A DNA stretch of 64,000 nucleotides. It comes from DASXUX01 sp036504595 (GTDB lineage: Bacteria > Planctomycetota > SZUA-567 > H5-PLA8). The notes beneath the pieces are model-generated. The model worked only from the letters and a program-made list of their open reading frames with translations. It was not told where the DNA came from and made no database searches. The position numbers and the translations under genes were made by a program. The DNA lies in the NCBI GenBank assembly GCA_036504595.1, contig DASXUX010000095.1:186001-250000 (forward strand). The letters are read 5' to 3'. Numbering within the stretch: the first letter of the stretch is position 1; each line of letters begins with the position of its first letter. This document shows, one piece after another, positions 9,169-17,751 of this stretch.

Positions 9169-10026
9169 ATGCCGTCCCGTACTCTCACATTATGCGCTGC
9201 CTTGGCGATCACTATCGCCACAGCCGCGTTTGGCGCTGCCGAAGATCAGATTCTGGTCGTCGAGCAAGACTACAACATCATCGAAAGCAGCAAAGACGGC
9301 CCGGCCGCTCGCGACGTGCGCCAAAAGCTTTACATCCACAAGGACATGGTGTGCATCGATGAGTACGGCGGAAAGGAAGGCGACAAGCCGACCGAAAGCA
9401 TCATTGTTGACTTGAAGAACCGCAAGATCGTTAACCTGAATCACATGGACAAGAAGAAGGTCACCGAGGATTTTGACGTCCGCCGCAAACGCCTCGAAAA
9501 GAAGAAAAAGAACGCCGACGAAGATCTGGCCGCTCAGCCCGCCGGCCCGCAGCGCGACCGCGTGGCCAAGCTCTACCGCGCGCTGCTCGATGACAAGCGC
9601 CGCTACGCTCTGGCTGAAAACCCCGGGCCGGCCAAGACGCTCGCCGGCGCATCCTGTTCGCTGGTAAAGATCGTTGCGGAAGACGCGCCCGAATACACCC
9701 CGCTGGAAGCCTATCTTCATCCGCAGATCGAAGTGCCTTACGAAAACGCCGACATGCTATATCTGCTGCAAATTATCGGCGACAAACTCGCCGGGTTCAT
9801 GCGCAAGCATAAGGAAACCTTCAAACATCTGCCGATGGAGCTTCACCTGGAACTGGCCGCTGGCGGCAGGCTCGATACGAAAGTGATCACCGTTACAAAC
9901 GTGGACCGGAATGAGTTCAACACGAACTCTCGCGGCGGCCTCGGCAACCCGTTCACTGCGCCGGCCAATTATGAAGAACGCGCCGTCCGCGCACCCAAGG
10001 CCGAAACTAAAGACCGGCCGGACTAG
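9169..10026 (+). CDS. Secreted protein of unknown function
   Basis: A 285-residue protein with a signal peptide (residues 1-21; hydrophobic core LTLCAALAITIATAAFG). The start at ATG 9169 is preferred over in-frame starts at 9070 and 9151 because GAGGAGAA lies 8 bases upstream and the signal peptide begins there. The mature part is charged, with a Lys-rich helix (RRKRLEKKKKNADED) and a conserved-looking second half with the stretch LLQIIGDKLAGFMRKHKETF. I do not recognise a family. Its early strand pattern (a short beta repeat, IHKDMVCIDEYGG, then SIIVDLKNRKIVNLNH) resembles exported planctomycete orphans that report a set of beta strands before a helical domain. Function is unknown. Confidence 0.75.
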   Translation: MPSRTLTLCAALAITIATAAFGAAEDQILVVEQDYNIIESSKDGPAARDVRQKLYIHKDMVCIDEYGGKEGDKPTESIIVDLKNRKIVNLNHMDKKKVTEDFDVRRKRLEKKKKNADEDLAAQPAGPQRDRVAKLYRALLDDKRRYALAENPGPAKTLAGASCSLVKIVAEDAPEYTPLEAYLHPQIEVPYENADMLYLLQIIGDKLAGFMRKHKETFKHLPMELHLELAAGGRLDTKVITVTNVDRNEFNTNSRGGLGNPFTAPANYEERAVRAPKAETKDRPD

Positions 10027-10139
10027 CACCAGCGGCGGTTTCTGCTGGAACCCGGAAGTCTTTAGGCCGGTCGTGGTATATTATCCTTTAGAGGATACTC
10101 GTCTGCCTATCGGGCGAGTTGCCATTGCGCGAGGCAAAT

Positions 10140-13118
10140 ATGACTTCCACGATGACAGTTGAAGGTCGCACGCAGGAACTCGGCCGCGAACTCTTCGCGA
10201 AGGTAAAAGCCAAAAAGCAAAAAGCACTCGGCGCGTGGTGGAATTCCAAGCTCATCGAACAATCCATGAACAACGAAGCGCTGAAAGTGCAGCTCTTCCG
10301 CTTCGTCGATGTGCTGCCGACACTCAAGGACAGCCGCCAGGTCGCGAGGCACCTTGAAGAGTACTTCAACTCTCCGGGCAGCCAGTTTCCGGGCTTCATG
10401 AGCTGGGGGGCCTCGCTCGCGGGGCTATCGCGACTGACGGCCGGCGTAGCGTCGATGACTATTCGGCGCTCCGTGGAAGACATGGCACGCACGTTCATCT
10501 GCGGCCACACGCCCGCCGAAGCCATTGCGACGGTAACTGCGTTGCGCAAGAAAAATCTCGCTGCGACGTTCGACCAGCTTGGCGAAGCGGTCGTGAGCGA
10601 AGTTGAGGCCGACGCATATCACGCAAAGTACATCGCGATTCTCGATGAACTCGCCCGCGCCGCGCCCTCCTGGCTAGGCAATTCGCTGCTCGACACGGAT
10701 GCGCACGGGCCAATCCCGCGCATCAATCTTTCGATCAAACTCTCCTCACTCGACTCGCAACTGGATCCCATCGACCCGCAGGGCAGCGAGCGCGGCCTTT
10801 CACGCAGGCTGGAACAACTCCTCGACCGAACGATCGCTCTGGGCGCGTTCCTGAACGTGGACATGGAAGACTACAGGCTCAAGGATCTGACGCTGCAGGT
10901 CTTCAAGGATCTCGCCGGAAGCGCAAAGTACCGCTCGTACCGCCACCTCGGCATCGTCCTTCAGGCTTACCTGAAGGACACCGAGAACGATCTCCGCGAG
11001 CTCGCACGCTGGGCGCAAGATCGCGGCACGCCCGTCACTGTGCGATTGGTCAAGGGCGCTTATTGGGATTACGAGGGCATCCACGCGCGCCAGCACGGTT
11101 GGCCCGTTCCGGTCTACAGCCAAAAGTCGGAGACTGACGCCGCGTTCGAACGTCTTGCTCGCCAGCTTTTGGAAGCCGCGCCGGCTCTGGGCTGCGCAAT
11201 CGGCTCGCACAACATTCGTAGCATCGCCGCGGCGCTGGCGCAGGCCGAATCGCTGAACCTTCCCAAGAACACCGTCGAACTTCAGGCGCTCTACGGCATG
11301 GCCGAACCGCTGAAAGAGGCGTTGGCGGAATCCGGTTACCGCGTACGCGTCTATGCGCCCTTTGGAGAATTGCTGCCAGGGATGGCCTATCTCGTCCGCC
11401 GCCTGCTCGAAAACACGGCGAACGAATCGTTCTTGAGGCAAGGCTTCGTCGAAGGCGTTAGCGAAGAGAAGCTGCTCGCCCCGCCGGGGGGCGCCGGCCT
11501 CCATATCGGCGAGGCCGCGCACCTGAAGCCGGCGCCTGCCGGCACCTTCGTCAATGAGCCCGATACGGCGTTCTTGACAGACGGGCAGCGTTCTGCGTTC
11601 ACCACGGCGCTCGCGGACGTACGAAAAAAGTTTGGCGGAAACTGGCCGCTGGTCATTGGCGGGAGCGAAGAAGCTGGCGCCGATGGACAGATCGAGTCGC
11701 TGAATCCGTCGCAGACCCGCGAAGTCGTCGGCCGGATCGCAAGGGCCTCGATCATCCAAGCCGAGAAAGCCATCGCCGCCTCAAGAGCCGCGCTGCCAGC
11801 CTGGCGCGATCTCGGTGTGAAAGCTCGCGCCGACCTGATGCGCAAAGCCGCGCAGATCATGCGCCGCCGGAAGTTTGAGCTCGCCGCGTGGGAAGTGTAC
11901 GAGGCGGGCAAGCCTTGGCGCGAAGCAGACGGGGACGTGGCCGAGGCCATCGATTTCCTGGAGTACTACGCGCAGCAGGCCGAACGCATCATGGCTGTGC
12001 AGCGGCAGCATCAGGTGCCCGGCGAGGTGAATGAGAATTTCTATCAGCCACGGGGCGTGGCAGTAGTAATCTCGCCGTGGAACTTCCCGCTCGCAATTCT
12101 GACTGGCATGACCAGCGCCGCACTCGTCACCGGAAATACCGCCATCATCAAACCGGCCGAACCGGCAAGTGTTATCGGCGCGCTGCTCATGCAGGTCCTG
12201 CGCGAGGCAGGCATCCCCGACGGAGCAGCCAATTTTCTCCCCTGCGCGGGACGCACGGTCGGCGCGCATCTGGTCACACATCCCGACGTGAACCTGATCG
12301 CCTTCACCGGCAGCAAAGAAGTGGGACTGTGGATCAACGCTGAGGCCGCAAAGACCCGCGAAGGCCAGCAGGGCGTCAAGAAAGTCATCTGCGAAATGGG
12401 CGGCAAGAATGCCATCATTGTCGATGAAGATGCCGACCTGGACGAAGCCGTGTTGGGCGTCGCACAGAGTGCCTTTGGCTATGCGGGCCAGAAATGTTCG
12501 GCTTGTTCTCGCGCGATCGCAGTCGGCACCGCTTACGAACCGTTCCTCAAGCGGCTCGTCGAAGCGGTCGCCAGCATGAAGGTCTCCGCCGCAGATGACC
12601 CGGGCTGCCGAGTGCCACCGGTCATTGATGCGCGCGCTCAGGAGAAGATCCTGGAGTATATCGCCATAGGAAAGAAGGAGGCGGCGCTCGCGCTGGAGGT
12701 GGACGTCGGCGCGCTGGCTCAACAGGGCACGTTTATCGGGCCGGTGATCTTCCGCGACGTCCCGCCGCACGCTCAAATCGCACAGGAGGAGATTTTCGGC
12801 CCAGTGCTGAGCGTGCTTAAGGCTGAGGACTTCGACGAGGCGCTGAGGATTGCACTCGACGTTCCGTTCGCGTTGACCGGCGCATTGTATTCGCGAAGTC
12901 CGGCGAACATCGCGCGCGCCCGAGACGGATTCCGCGTCGGCAATCTGTACATCAATCGCGGCAGCACCGGCGCGAAGGTAAACCGGCAACCCTTCGGCGG
13001 CTTCAAGATGTCCGGGATCGGCTCGAAAGCCGGCGGCCCCGATTATCTGCTGCAATTCGTCGAACCACGCACCGTCACCGAAAACACGATGCGCCGCGGC
13101 TTCGCGCCAGCGGAATAG
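10140..13118 (+). CDS. putA: Bifunctional proline dehydrogenase / L-glutamate-gamma-semialdehyde dehydrogenase PutA
   Basis: A 992-residue PutA that converts proline to glutamate in two steps through pyrroline-5-carboxylate. The FAD-dependent proline dehydrogenase barrel spans roughly residues 90-430 (RINLSIKLSSL, RLVKGAYWDYE, GSHNIRS). The NAD-dependent aldehyde dehydrogenase spans about 500-975 with FTGSKEVG, the catalytic Glu in CEMGGKNA and the catalytic Cys in GQKCSACSRA. There is no N-terminal ribbon-helix-helix domain, so this is a short PutA without autorepression activity. The ATG at 10140 is chosen over TTG at 10119 because GAGG lies five bases before it. It is the most upstream of the catabolic genes in this part of the window. 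Confidence 0.97.
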   Translation: MTSTMTVEGRTQELGRELFAKVKAKKQKALGAWWNSKLIEQSMNNEALKVQLFRFVDVLPTLKDSRQVARHLEEYFNSPGSQFPGFMSWGASLAGLSRLTAGVASMTIRRSVEDMARTFICGHTPAEAIATVTALRKKNLAATFDQLGEAVVSEVEADAYHAKYIAILDELARAAPSWLGNSLLDTDAHGPIPRINLSIKLSSLDSQLDPIDPQGSERGLSRRLEQLLDRTIALGAFLNVDMEDYRLKDLTLQVFKDLAGSAKYRSYRHLGIVLQAYLKDTENDLRELARWAQDRGTPVTVRLVKGAYWDYEGIHARQHGWPVPVYSQKSETDAAFERLARQLLEAAPALGCAIGSHNIRSIAAALAQAESLNLPKNTVELQALYGMAEPLKEALAESGYRVRVYAPFGELLPGMAYLVRRLLENTANESFLRQGFVEGVSEEKLLAPPGGAGLHIGEAAHLKPAPAGTFVNEPDTAFLTDGQRSAFTTALADVRKKFGGNWPLVIGGSEEAGADGQIESLNPSQTREVVGRIARASIIQAEKAIAASRAALPAWRDLGVKARADLMRKAAQIMRRRKFELAAWEVYEAGKPWREADGDVAEAIDFLEYYAQQAERIMAVQRQHQVPGEVNENFYQPRGVAVVISPWNFPLAILTGMTSAALVTGNTAIIKPAEPASVIGALLMQVLREAGIPDGAANFLPCAGRTVGAHLVTHPDVNLIAFTGSKEVGLWINAEAAKTREGQQGVKKVICEMGGKNAIIVDEDADLDEAVLGVAQSAFGYAGQKCSACSRAIAVGTAYEPFLKRLVEAVASMKVSAADDPGCRVPPVIDARAQEKILEYIAIGKKEAALALEVDVGALAQQGTFIGPVIFRDVPPHAQIAQEEIFGPVLSVLKAEDFDEALRIALDVPFALTGALYSRSPANIARARDGFRVGNLYINRGSTGAKVNRQPFGGFKMSGIGSKAGGPDYLLQFVEPRTVTENTMRRGFAPAE

Positions 13119-13138
13119 CCACATGTGACATGGCGGGG

Positions 13139-13187
13139 TGCCACGATCCGGCGCGACTGTTTGCGCCGGTCCGTGCCCGGCGTGGCA
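13139..13187. repeat. Dispersed hairpin element, GTGGCAC family, partial copy
   Basis: Outer arms TGCCACG (13139-13145) and CGTGGCA (13181-13187) enclose the hairpin CCGGCGC (13148-13154) / GCGCCGG (13163-13169) with loop GACTGTTT. Loop and inner stem match the copies at 22602-22685 (reverse strand) and, more weakly, 19455-19547. It lies just after putA and may also act as its terminator. Confidence 0.65.
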
Positions 13188-13243
13188 AAGAAGCGCACGG
13201 ATCGGAAACTGCCCGGTTCCGTGACATCTTCCAGACTCGTTTT

Positions 13244-13278
13244 TCAACTGACAACTGACAACGGACCACTGACAATCG
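13244..13278. repeat. Seven-base tandem array, unit CAACTGA-like
   Basis: Five consecutive seven-base units that differ by one to three bases (for example CAACTGA, CAACGGA, CCACTGA). The array ends four bases before the start codon of the next gene, where a ribosome site would be expected. Confidence 0.75.
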
Positions 13279-13282
13279 GTTG

Positions 13283-13741
13283 ATGAACGTTTTTGTCGAT
13301 GCCGACGCCTGCCCGGCGCGCAACGAGATTATCGAAGTCTGCACACGCCACGGCGTGACCCCCGTCTTTGTTGCCAACAATCCGATTCCGGCGATTGCGG
13401 CCAACGCGCACGCGCAGATGGAAGTCGTCAGCGGCGGTTTTGACGCCGCGGACAACTGGATCGTCGAGCAAGCTCAACCTGGCGACCTGGTGATGACGGC
13501 CGACCTGCTGCTGGCTCAACGCATCGTAAAGAAGAATGTCGAGGCCATGAATTTCTCCGGTGGAGCACTCACCGACGACCTGATTCATGACCTGGTCGCG
13601 CGGCGCGAGATTCAACAGTACCTTCGCGAGATGAATCTGCCCAGTCATCAACCGGTGCCGTATGGTAAAAAGAACCGCTCGAATCTGAAGGCGTCGCTGC
13701 ACCAATGGCTCGAAAGCCGCAAGCGACGCGCGGCGCGGTGA
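13283..13741 (+). CDS. YaiI/YqxD family (UPF0178) NYN/PIN-like protein
   Basis: A 152-residue protein that begins with the family hallmark FVDADACP (residues 3-10) and continues with VVSGGFDAADNWIVE, DLVMTADLLLAQR and the C-terminal NRSNLKASLHQWL. The family has the PIN/NYN-like nuclease fold with conserved acidic residues, here Asp5, Asp7 and others, but no agreed biological role. The whole length matches the usual family size of about 150 residues. Instead of a ribosome site the ATG is preceded directly by a seven-base repeat array. It is in the same direction as putA and lhgO and could be part of one transcript. Confidence 0.9.
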   Translation: MNVFVDADACPARNEIIEVCTRHGVTPVFVANNPIPAIAANAHAQMEVVSGGFDAADNWIVEQAQPGDLVMTADLLLAQRIVKKNVEAMNFSGGALTDDLIHDLVARREIQQYLREMNLPSHQPVPYGKKNRSNLKASLHQWLESRKRRAAR

Positions 13742-13769
13742 ATGGTGGAGTGGTGAGCGGTGAGTGGTG
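13742..13769. repeat. Seven-base tandem array, unit AGTGGTG-like
   Basis: Four consecutive units (ATGGTGG, AGTGGTG, AGCGGTG, AGTGGTG). It begins one base after the stop codon of the preceding gene and runs through the GTG start codon at 13760 of lhgO, so the first codons of that gene are repeat sequence. Confidence 0.75.
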
Positions 13770-14968
13770 AATGTTTTGAGGTGATCGTTGTAGGCGGCGG
13801 AATTGTTGGCCTGGCCACCGGCCTGAAACTGCTTGAGCGCAAGCCGGGTCTGAAGCTGTGTGTGATCGAGAAAGAAAAAGAACTAGCCGCGCACCAAACG
13901 GGAAACAACAGCGGCGTCATTCACTCGGGCCTTTACTACAAGCCCGGTTCGAGCAAGGCCAAAACCTGCGTCGAAGGCGCGCGGCGCATGGTCGAATTCT
14001 GCCAGCAGCATAAGATCCCGCACGAAGTCTGCGGCAAGGTCGTCGTCGCAACCAGCGAAGCCGAACTGCCCGCGCTCGCGGAACTGCTTCGCCGCGGTCA
14101 GGCCAATGGCGTTCCTGACATCGAGGAGATTGGGCCGGAGCGCCTGCGCGAAATCGAACCGCACACCAGCGGTATACGAGCGCTGTGGGTGCCGGGAACC
14201 GGCATCACCGACTATGCCGCCGTCTGCCGAAAGTACGCCGAACTGATCACCGCTGCGGGCGGGAGCGTTCGCACAGGCGCGCGCGTGCTCGGCATCCGGC
14301 AGCAAAACGGGACTGGCGCTGAACAGATCATCGGCACGAGCGCCGGAGATTTTTCAACGAAACTGCTCGTCAACTGCGGCGGGCTGCATTCAGACCGAAT
14401 CGCGCGTTTAGGCGGCGCCAAGCCCGAAGCGAAGATCGTCCCGTTCCGTGGTGAGTACTACAAACTCTTCCCGGCGTCGAAACACCTGGTGAAAGGCTTG
14501 ATCTATCCGGTCCCTGACCCGCGTTTTCCGTTCCTCGGCGTTCACTTCACGCGCATGATCGATGGCGGCGTCGAGTGCGGCCCCAACGCCGTACTGGCCT
14601 TCAAGCGCGAGGGCTATACGCGCACATCCTTCAGCCTGCGCGACACGTTCGAAACGCTGACCTATCCGGGCTTCTGGCGCATGGCCTTCAAGTACTGGCG
14701 CATGGGCCTGGGTGAAATGCACCGCTCCTTCAGCAAGCCCGCGTTCGTGCGCGCGCTCCAGAAACTTCTGCCCGAAATCAAGTCAGCAGATCTGGAAGAC
14801 GGCGGCGCGGGCGTGCGGGCTCAAGCCCTGCTGCCGACCGGCGCGATGGTGGACGATTTCCAGATCGTGCGCAAAGCAGGCGCAGTTCATGTGCTGAATG
14901 CGCCCTCGCCCGCAGCAACAGCATCGCTGTGCATTGGGGAGCAGATCGCGGAAATGTGTGACGAGTGA
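13760..14968 (+). CDS. lhgO: L-2-hydroxyglutarate oxidase
   Basis: A 402-residue FAD-dependent oxidoreductase of the DAO fold. It oxidises L-2-hydroxyglutarate to 2-oxoglutarate, feeding electrons to the quinone pool in characterised members. The Rossmann dinucleotide motif VVGGGIVGLATGLKLLE is at residues 10-26, followed by the LhgO signature NNSGVIHSGLYYKPGS (about 49-64) and the C-terminal GVRAQALLPTGAMVDDF. The GTG start and the first residues come from a seven-base repeat array, and so do the last three codons and the stop codon at the other end. A start at a later codon is not possible without losing the Rossmann strand, so the repeat-encoded start is probably real. Confidence 0.93.
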   Translation: MSGECFEVIVVGGGIVGLATGLKLLERKPGLKLCVIEKEKELAAHQTGNNSGVIHSGLYYKPGSSKAKTCVEGARRMVEFCQQHKIPHEVCGKVVVATSEAELPALAELLRRGQANGVPDIEEIGPERLREIEPHTSGIRALWVPGTGITDYAAVCRKYAELITAAGGSVRTGARVLGIRQQNGTGAEQIIGTSAGDFSTKLLVNCGGLHSDRIARLGGAKPEAKIVPFRGEYYKLFPASKHLVKGLIYPVPDPRFPFLGVHFTRMIDGGVECGPNAVLAFKREGYTRTSFSLRDTFETLTYPGFWRMAFKYWRMGLGEMHRSFSKPAFVRALQKLLPEIKSADLEDGGAGVRAQALLPTGAMVDDFQIVRKAGAVHVLNAPSPAATASLCIGEQIAEMCDE

Positions 14969-15049
14969 CGGGTAGCGAGTGGTGCGGCTTGCGACGGCCG
15001 TCGTTGTTCAACATCGCTCGTCACCCAACACACGTCACTCGTCACCTGC
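14957..15049. repeat. Facing pair of seven-base tandem arrays
   Basis: Four units (TGTGACG, AGTGACG, GGTAGCG, AGTGGTG; 14957-14984) are followed after 30 bases by five units on the opposite strand sense (CGCTCGT, CACCCAA, CACACGT, CACTCGT, CACCTGC; 15015-15049). The two halves are partly complementary and could form a long hairpin between the convergent genes lhgO and the beta-glucosidase. The stop codon of lhgO lies inside the left half. Confidence 0.7.
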
Positions 15050-15051
15050 TG

Positions 15052-15091
15052 CACGGGCAGCCAACAGCAAACAGAGGCTGCCCGTGGCACG
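15052..15091. repeat. Hairpin element, CACGGGCAGCC family
   Basis: Perfect 11-base arms CACGGGCAGCC (15052-15062) and GGCTGCCCGTG (15076-15086) with a 13-base loop AACAGCAAACAGA, followed by GGCACG. The same arms recur at 58391-58425 in the opposite orientation. It lies eight bases after the stop codon of the beta-glucosidase and may terminate that transcript. Confidence 0.65.
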
Positions 15092-15098
15092 TAAAAAT

Positions 15099-16445
15099 CT
15101 ACATCACCCTGTTTTGCCGCGTCACTTGCGAATAGAACTTCGCGCTGAGTTTCGGGATGCGCTTCTGCGTGCAGTAATCGGTGTAGTATAACCCGAAGCG
15201 CTTCGTGTAGCCTTCGGCCCACTCGAAGTTGTCCATCATGCTCCACTGGAAATAGCCCTGCAGATTGATGCCGTCGTTGATGGCCCGATGCGCCGAGCGC
15301 AGGTACTCACGCAAGTACTGTACGCGCTCGATGTCGAGGACTTCGCCGGACTCGGTCAACACATCGCTGCCACAGCAACCATTCTCGCTGATGTACAGTT
15401 TCTTAATCCCCAGATCCTCTTGAGCGCACCTCAAACCCCAGTAGAGCGCGTCCGGCATGTGGCGCAGCCACGGCACGTTGTAGACGGGGTAAATCGCCGG
15501 GAAGTCGATCTTCTCGTATCCGTTTCCAGCGGCGCGAACGTACGTGCCCGTGTAGATGTTCAGTGCTACGAAATCGACCGGGCGTGATATCTGTTTCAGA
15601 TCGCCTTCCGTGATCTTCGGCGCGTCGGCACCTTCGCGTTCCAGCCAGGCTGGATCGTACGCGCCGGTGATCACGGGCACGAGCAACGCGCCGTTTTCGG
15701 TGCGGAAGGCCTGCCGCGCAGCGGCGATGTTCTCAGGCGTTTCGATCGCGGGCACGAAGCAGCCGACGTTTTCGGCCAAGCCAACCTGCACAGGCTTCGG
15801 GGCATTAGACCGAATCGCGTCGACGGCGAGTCCGTGGCCGAGGATCGCGTGATGTGTGAGCTGATTCAGCCGCTTTTTGTCAACTTTCTCGCCCGGAGCA
15901 TGCATGCCCAAGCCGTAGCTGAGATGCGTGTAGCAGACAAATTCATTAATTGTAAACCAGTTCTTGATGCGATCGCCGAGTGCTCGCGCCGCGAACCCAG
16001 CGTAGCGCGCGAAATCGTATGCCGACTGCCGTCCGTGCCAGCCGCCGTGCTTCTTGTAGGTGGCAGCCGGCATGTCCCAATGGTAGCAGGTTGCAAATGG
16101 CTCAATGCCCGCTTCGAGCAGCGCATCGACCAAGCGGCTGTAAAAATCGAGACCCTTCTGGTTGACCTCGCCATCGCCGTCCGGAACGACGCGTGGCCAG
16201 GCGATGGAGAAACGGTACGCCTTGACGCCCAAATCCTTCATGATCTGGATGTCTTCGCGGTAGCGGTGGTAATGATCGCACGCGACCGCGCCGGTGTCGC
16301 CGTTCTTTGTTTTGCCAACGGTTTCACTGAACGTGTCCCAGACAGAAGGCAGACGACCGTCCTCATGCGCGGCGCCCTCAATCTGGTAGCTTGCCGTTGC
16401 AACGCCCCACAAAAAGCCGGTCGGAAACGCGAATCGAGTGCTCAT
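15099..16445 (-). CDS. GH1 beta-glucosidase
   Basis: A 448-residue glycoside hydrolase family 1 enzyme, a cytoplasmic TIM barrel that hydrolyses beta-linked glucosides or related sugars. The N-terminal signature FLWGVATASYQIEGA is at residues 11-25, the acid/base Glu168 is in FTINEF and the nucleophile Glu354 is in ISENG. The C-terminal NLQGYFQWSMMDNFEWAEGY holds the aglycone-site Trp residues. There is no signal peptide. The ATG at 16445 is preferred to an upstream in-frame start at 16463 because AGGGGGAA precedes it. Substrate cannot be named from sequence alone. Confidence 0.95.
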   Translation of the reverse strand: MSTRFAFPTGFLWGVATASYQIEGAAHEDGRLPSVWDTFSETVGKTKNGDTGAVACDHYHRYREDIQIMKDLGVKAYRFSIAWPRVVPDGDGEVNQKGLDFYSRLVDALLEAGIEPFATCYHWDMPAATYKKHGGWHGRQSAYDFARYAGFAARALGDRIKNWFTINEFVCYTHLSYGLGMHAPGEKVDKKRLNQLTHHAILGHGLAVDAIRSNAPKPVQVGLAENVGCFVPAIETPENIAAARQAFRTENGALLVPVITGAYDPAWLEREGADAPKITEGDLKQISRPVDFVALNIYTGTYVRAAGNGYEKIDFPAIYPVYNVPWLRHMPDALYWGLRCAQEDLGIKKLYISENGCCGSDVLTESGEVLDIERVQYLREYLRSAHRAINDGINLQGYFQWSMMDNFEWAEGYTKRFGLYYTDYCTQKRIPKLSAKFYSQVTRQNRVM

Positions 16446-16493
16446 GCAGATTCCCCCTAACAAGACGTTAACGATGTGGAATGTCGGGGCAAG

Positions 16494-16519
16494 AGTATAA
16501 CATCACTTGGGCCTGTCAA
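16494..16519 (-). promoter_or_regulatory. Possible sigma-70 promoter for the beta-glucosidase gene
   Basis: On the minus strand TTGACA (16519-16514) and TATACT (16499-16494) are both good matches, but the 14-base spacer is shorter than the usual 16-18. The site lies about 50 bases upstream of the start codon. Confidence 0.35.
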
Positions 16520-16693
16520 CGACGGGTCACAGCGCGGCGGCGCCGAATTCCAAATTTTGCATTACCAATTTCGGATGATGTTCTTACCATCGTAGCGACG
16601 GACATTTGCCCCGGTGAGGAGGGTGCCGAGAACCTGAATCTGCGCCCGGCGGATAGGCAATGAAGATGTTTCTTTAAGGCTCGGAGGCACGTA

Positions 16694-17062
16694 ATGGATC
16701 TGAAAATCGAGGCACGTAACTTTCAGGTTACCGAAGCAATTCAGACGCATTTAGAGGACAAGCTGGGAAAGTTGGAGCGCTACTTCGACGGCATCCACCG
16801 CATGCATGCCATCCTTTCGGTGGAGAAGAAGAACAAGCGGCAGACGGTGGAGTTGGTCTGCACCGTCGCCAAGCGCGGCACGCTCGTCGCCATAGGCGAA
16901 GCCGACGACATCTACGCAGCCGCCGACAAAGCCGAAAAGAAGATGCTGGCCGAGATGAAGAAATACAAGGCCAAGCTGCGTCCGACCGTGCGCGGCAAGA
17001 AGCGCACCGACGAGGCCACGCCGCTGGCTACGATTGAGGTGGCGGAAGAAGATTTGGAGTAG
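16694..17062 (+). CDS. hpf: Ribosome hibernation-promoting factor, short form
   Basis: A 122-residue HPF/RaiA-type protein. It binds the 30S decoding region and silences ribosomes in slow growth. The fold is visible as the first strand MDLKIEARNFQVTEAIQTHLE, the helix KLGKLERYF and the second half with AAADKAEKKMLAEMKKYK. The C-terminal dimerisation domain of long HPF is absent. The ATG is preceded by a good ribosome site (CGGAGG). It is the first of a group, HPF then EIIA-Ntr then YvcK then HPr, that resembles the rpoN-downstream block of many bacteria, although rpoN itself is not here. Confidence 0.93.
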   Translation: MDLKIEARNFQVTEAIQTHLEDKLGKLERYFDGIHRMHAILSVEKKNKRQTVELVCTVAKRGTLVAIGEADDIYAAADKAEKKMLAEMKKYKAKLRPTVRGKKRTDEATPLATIEVAEEDLE

Positions 17063-17176
17063 CAGCAAAAAGAGCAGACGCGCAGCTTTCGAAAAAGTCA
17101 GTCTGCCTGCCGTCCGCGTGCAGGCACGGCGCGGCGTTGAGCATTGTTGTGGAACGTTTTCTGACGGAGGCAAACG

Positions 17177-17653
17177 ATGAAGTTGGGTGAGATCATTCCT
17201 GAAGGTGGCGTGCTTGACGATCTGAAGTCGTCGCAAAAAGAAGACGTGATCAAGGAAATGGTGCAGGCATTGGTCAAAGCGGGCCGCGTTGAAGAAGCCG
17301 CATCAAAGAAAGTCATCAAGGCGCTGATGGACCGTGAAGAGCTCGGGTCCACCGGCATTGGCGCTGGAGTCGCTGTTCCACACGCAAAACACGACTCCAT
17401 TACTGATCTGGTCGGCGCCTTCGGCCGTTCGAAGAAGGGCATTAACTTCGACGCTCTGGATGGCGAGCCGGTCCATGTCCTGTTCCTGCTGCTCTCCTCC
17501 AAGAGTGCCTCCGGCGCGCATCTGGAAGCATTGGCGTACATCTCACGGTTAGTGCGGGATGAACGATTCGTACGATTCCTGCGGGAGGCCAAAGACGTCG
17601 CTGGCATCCGTGACCTGTTGGCCGAAGCCGATCAGACGTTGGGCGGCAGCTAA
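17177..17653 (+). CDS. ptsN: PTS EIIA-Ntr-type phosphocarrier
   Basis: A 158-residue EIIA of the fructose/mannitol superfamily. The active-site His69 is in the motif VAVPHAKHDS. GIGAGVAVPH and the C-terminal VRDERFVRFLREAK pattern fit the PtsN subgroup, which controls potassium and carbon/nitrogen balance and accepts phosphate from an HPr-type carrier. No EIIB or EIIC lies nearby, so a regulatory role rather than sugar transport is likely. An HPr is encoded 1.5 kb downstream. The ATG follows GGAGGC by seven bases. Confidence 0.92.
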   Translation: MKLGEIIPEGGVLDDLKSSQKEDVIKEMVQALVKAGRVEEAASKKVIKALMDREELGSTGIGAGVAVPHAKHDSITDLVGAFGRSKKGINFDALDGEPVHVLFLLLSSKSASGAHLEALAYISRLVRDERFVRFLREAKDVAGIRDLLAEADQTLGGS

Positions 17654-17670
17654 AATCGGTGCACGTTGGC

Positions 17671-17707
17671 AGAGGGTGCCAGCCGGATGGGTTGGCACCC
17701 TCTTTTT
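17671..17707 (+). terminator. Intrinsic terminator after ptsN
   Basis: An 11-base stem AGAGGGTGCCA (17671-17681) / TGGCACCCTCT (17693-17703) is followed by a T-run. It ends the hpf-ptsN transcript and separates it from yvcK. Confidence 0.9.
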
Positions 17708-17751
17708 CGTTTCGGCTGATCTTCTATTCTGGCTCCTAGAACATTGAGCAT

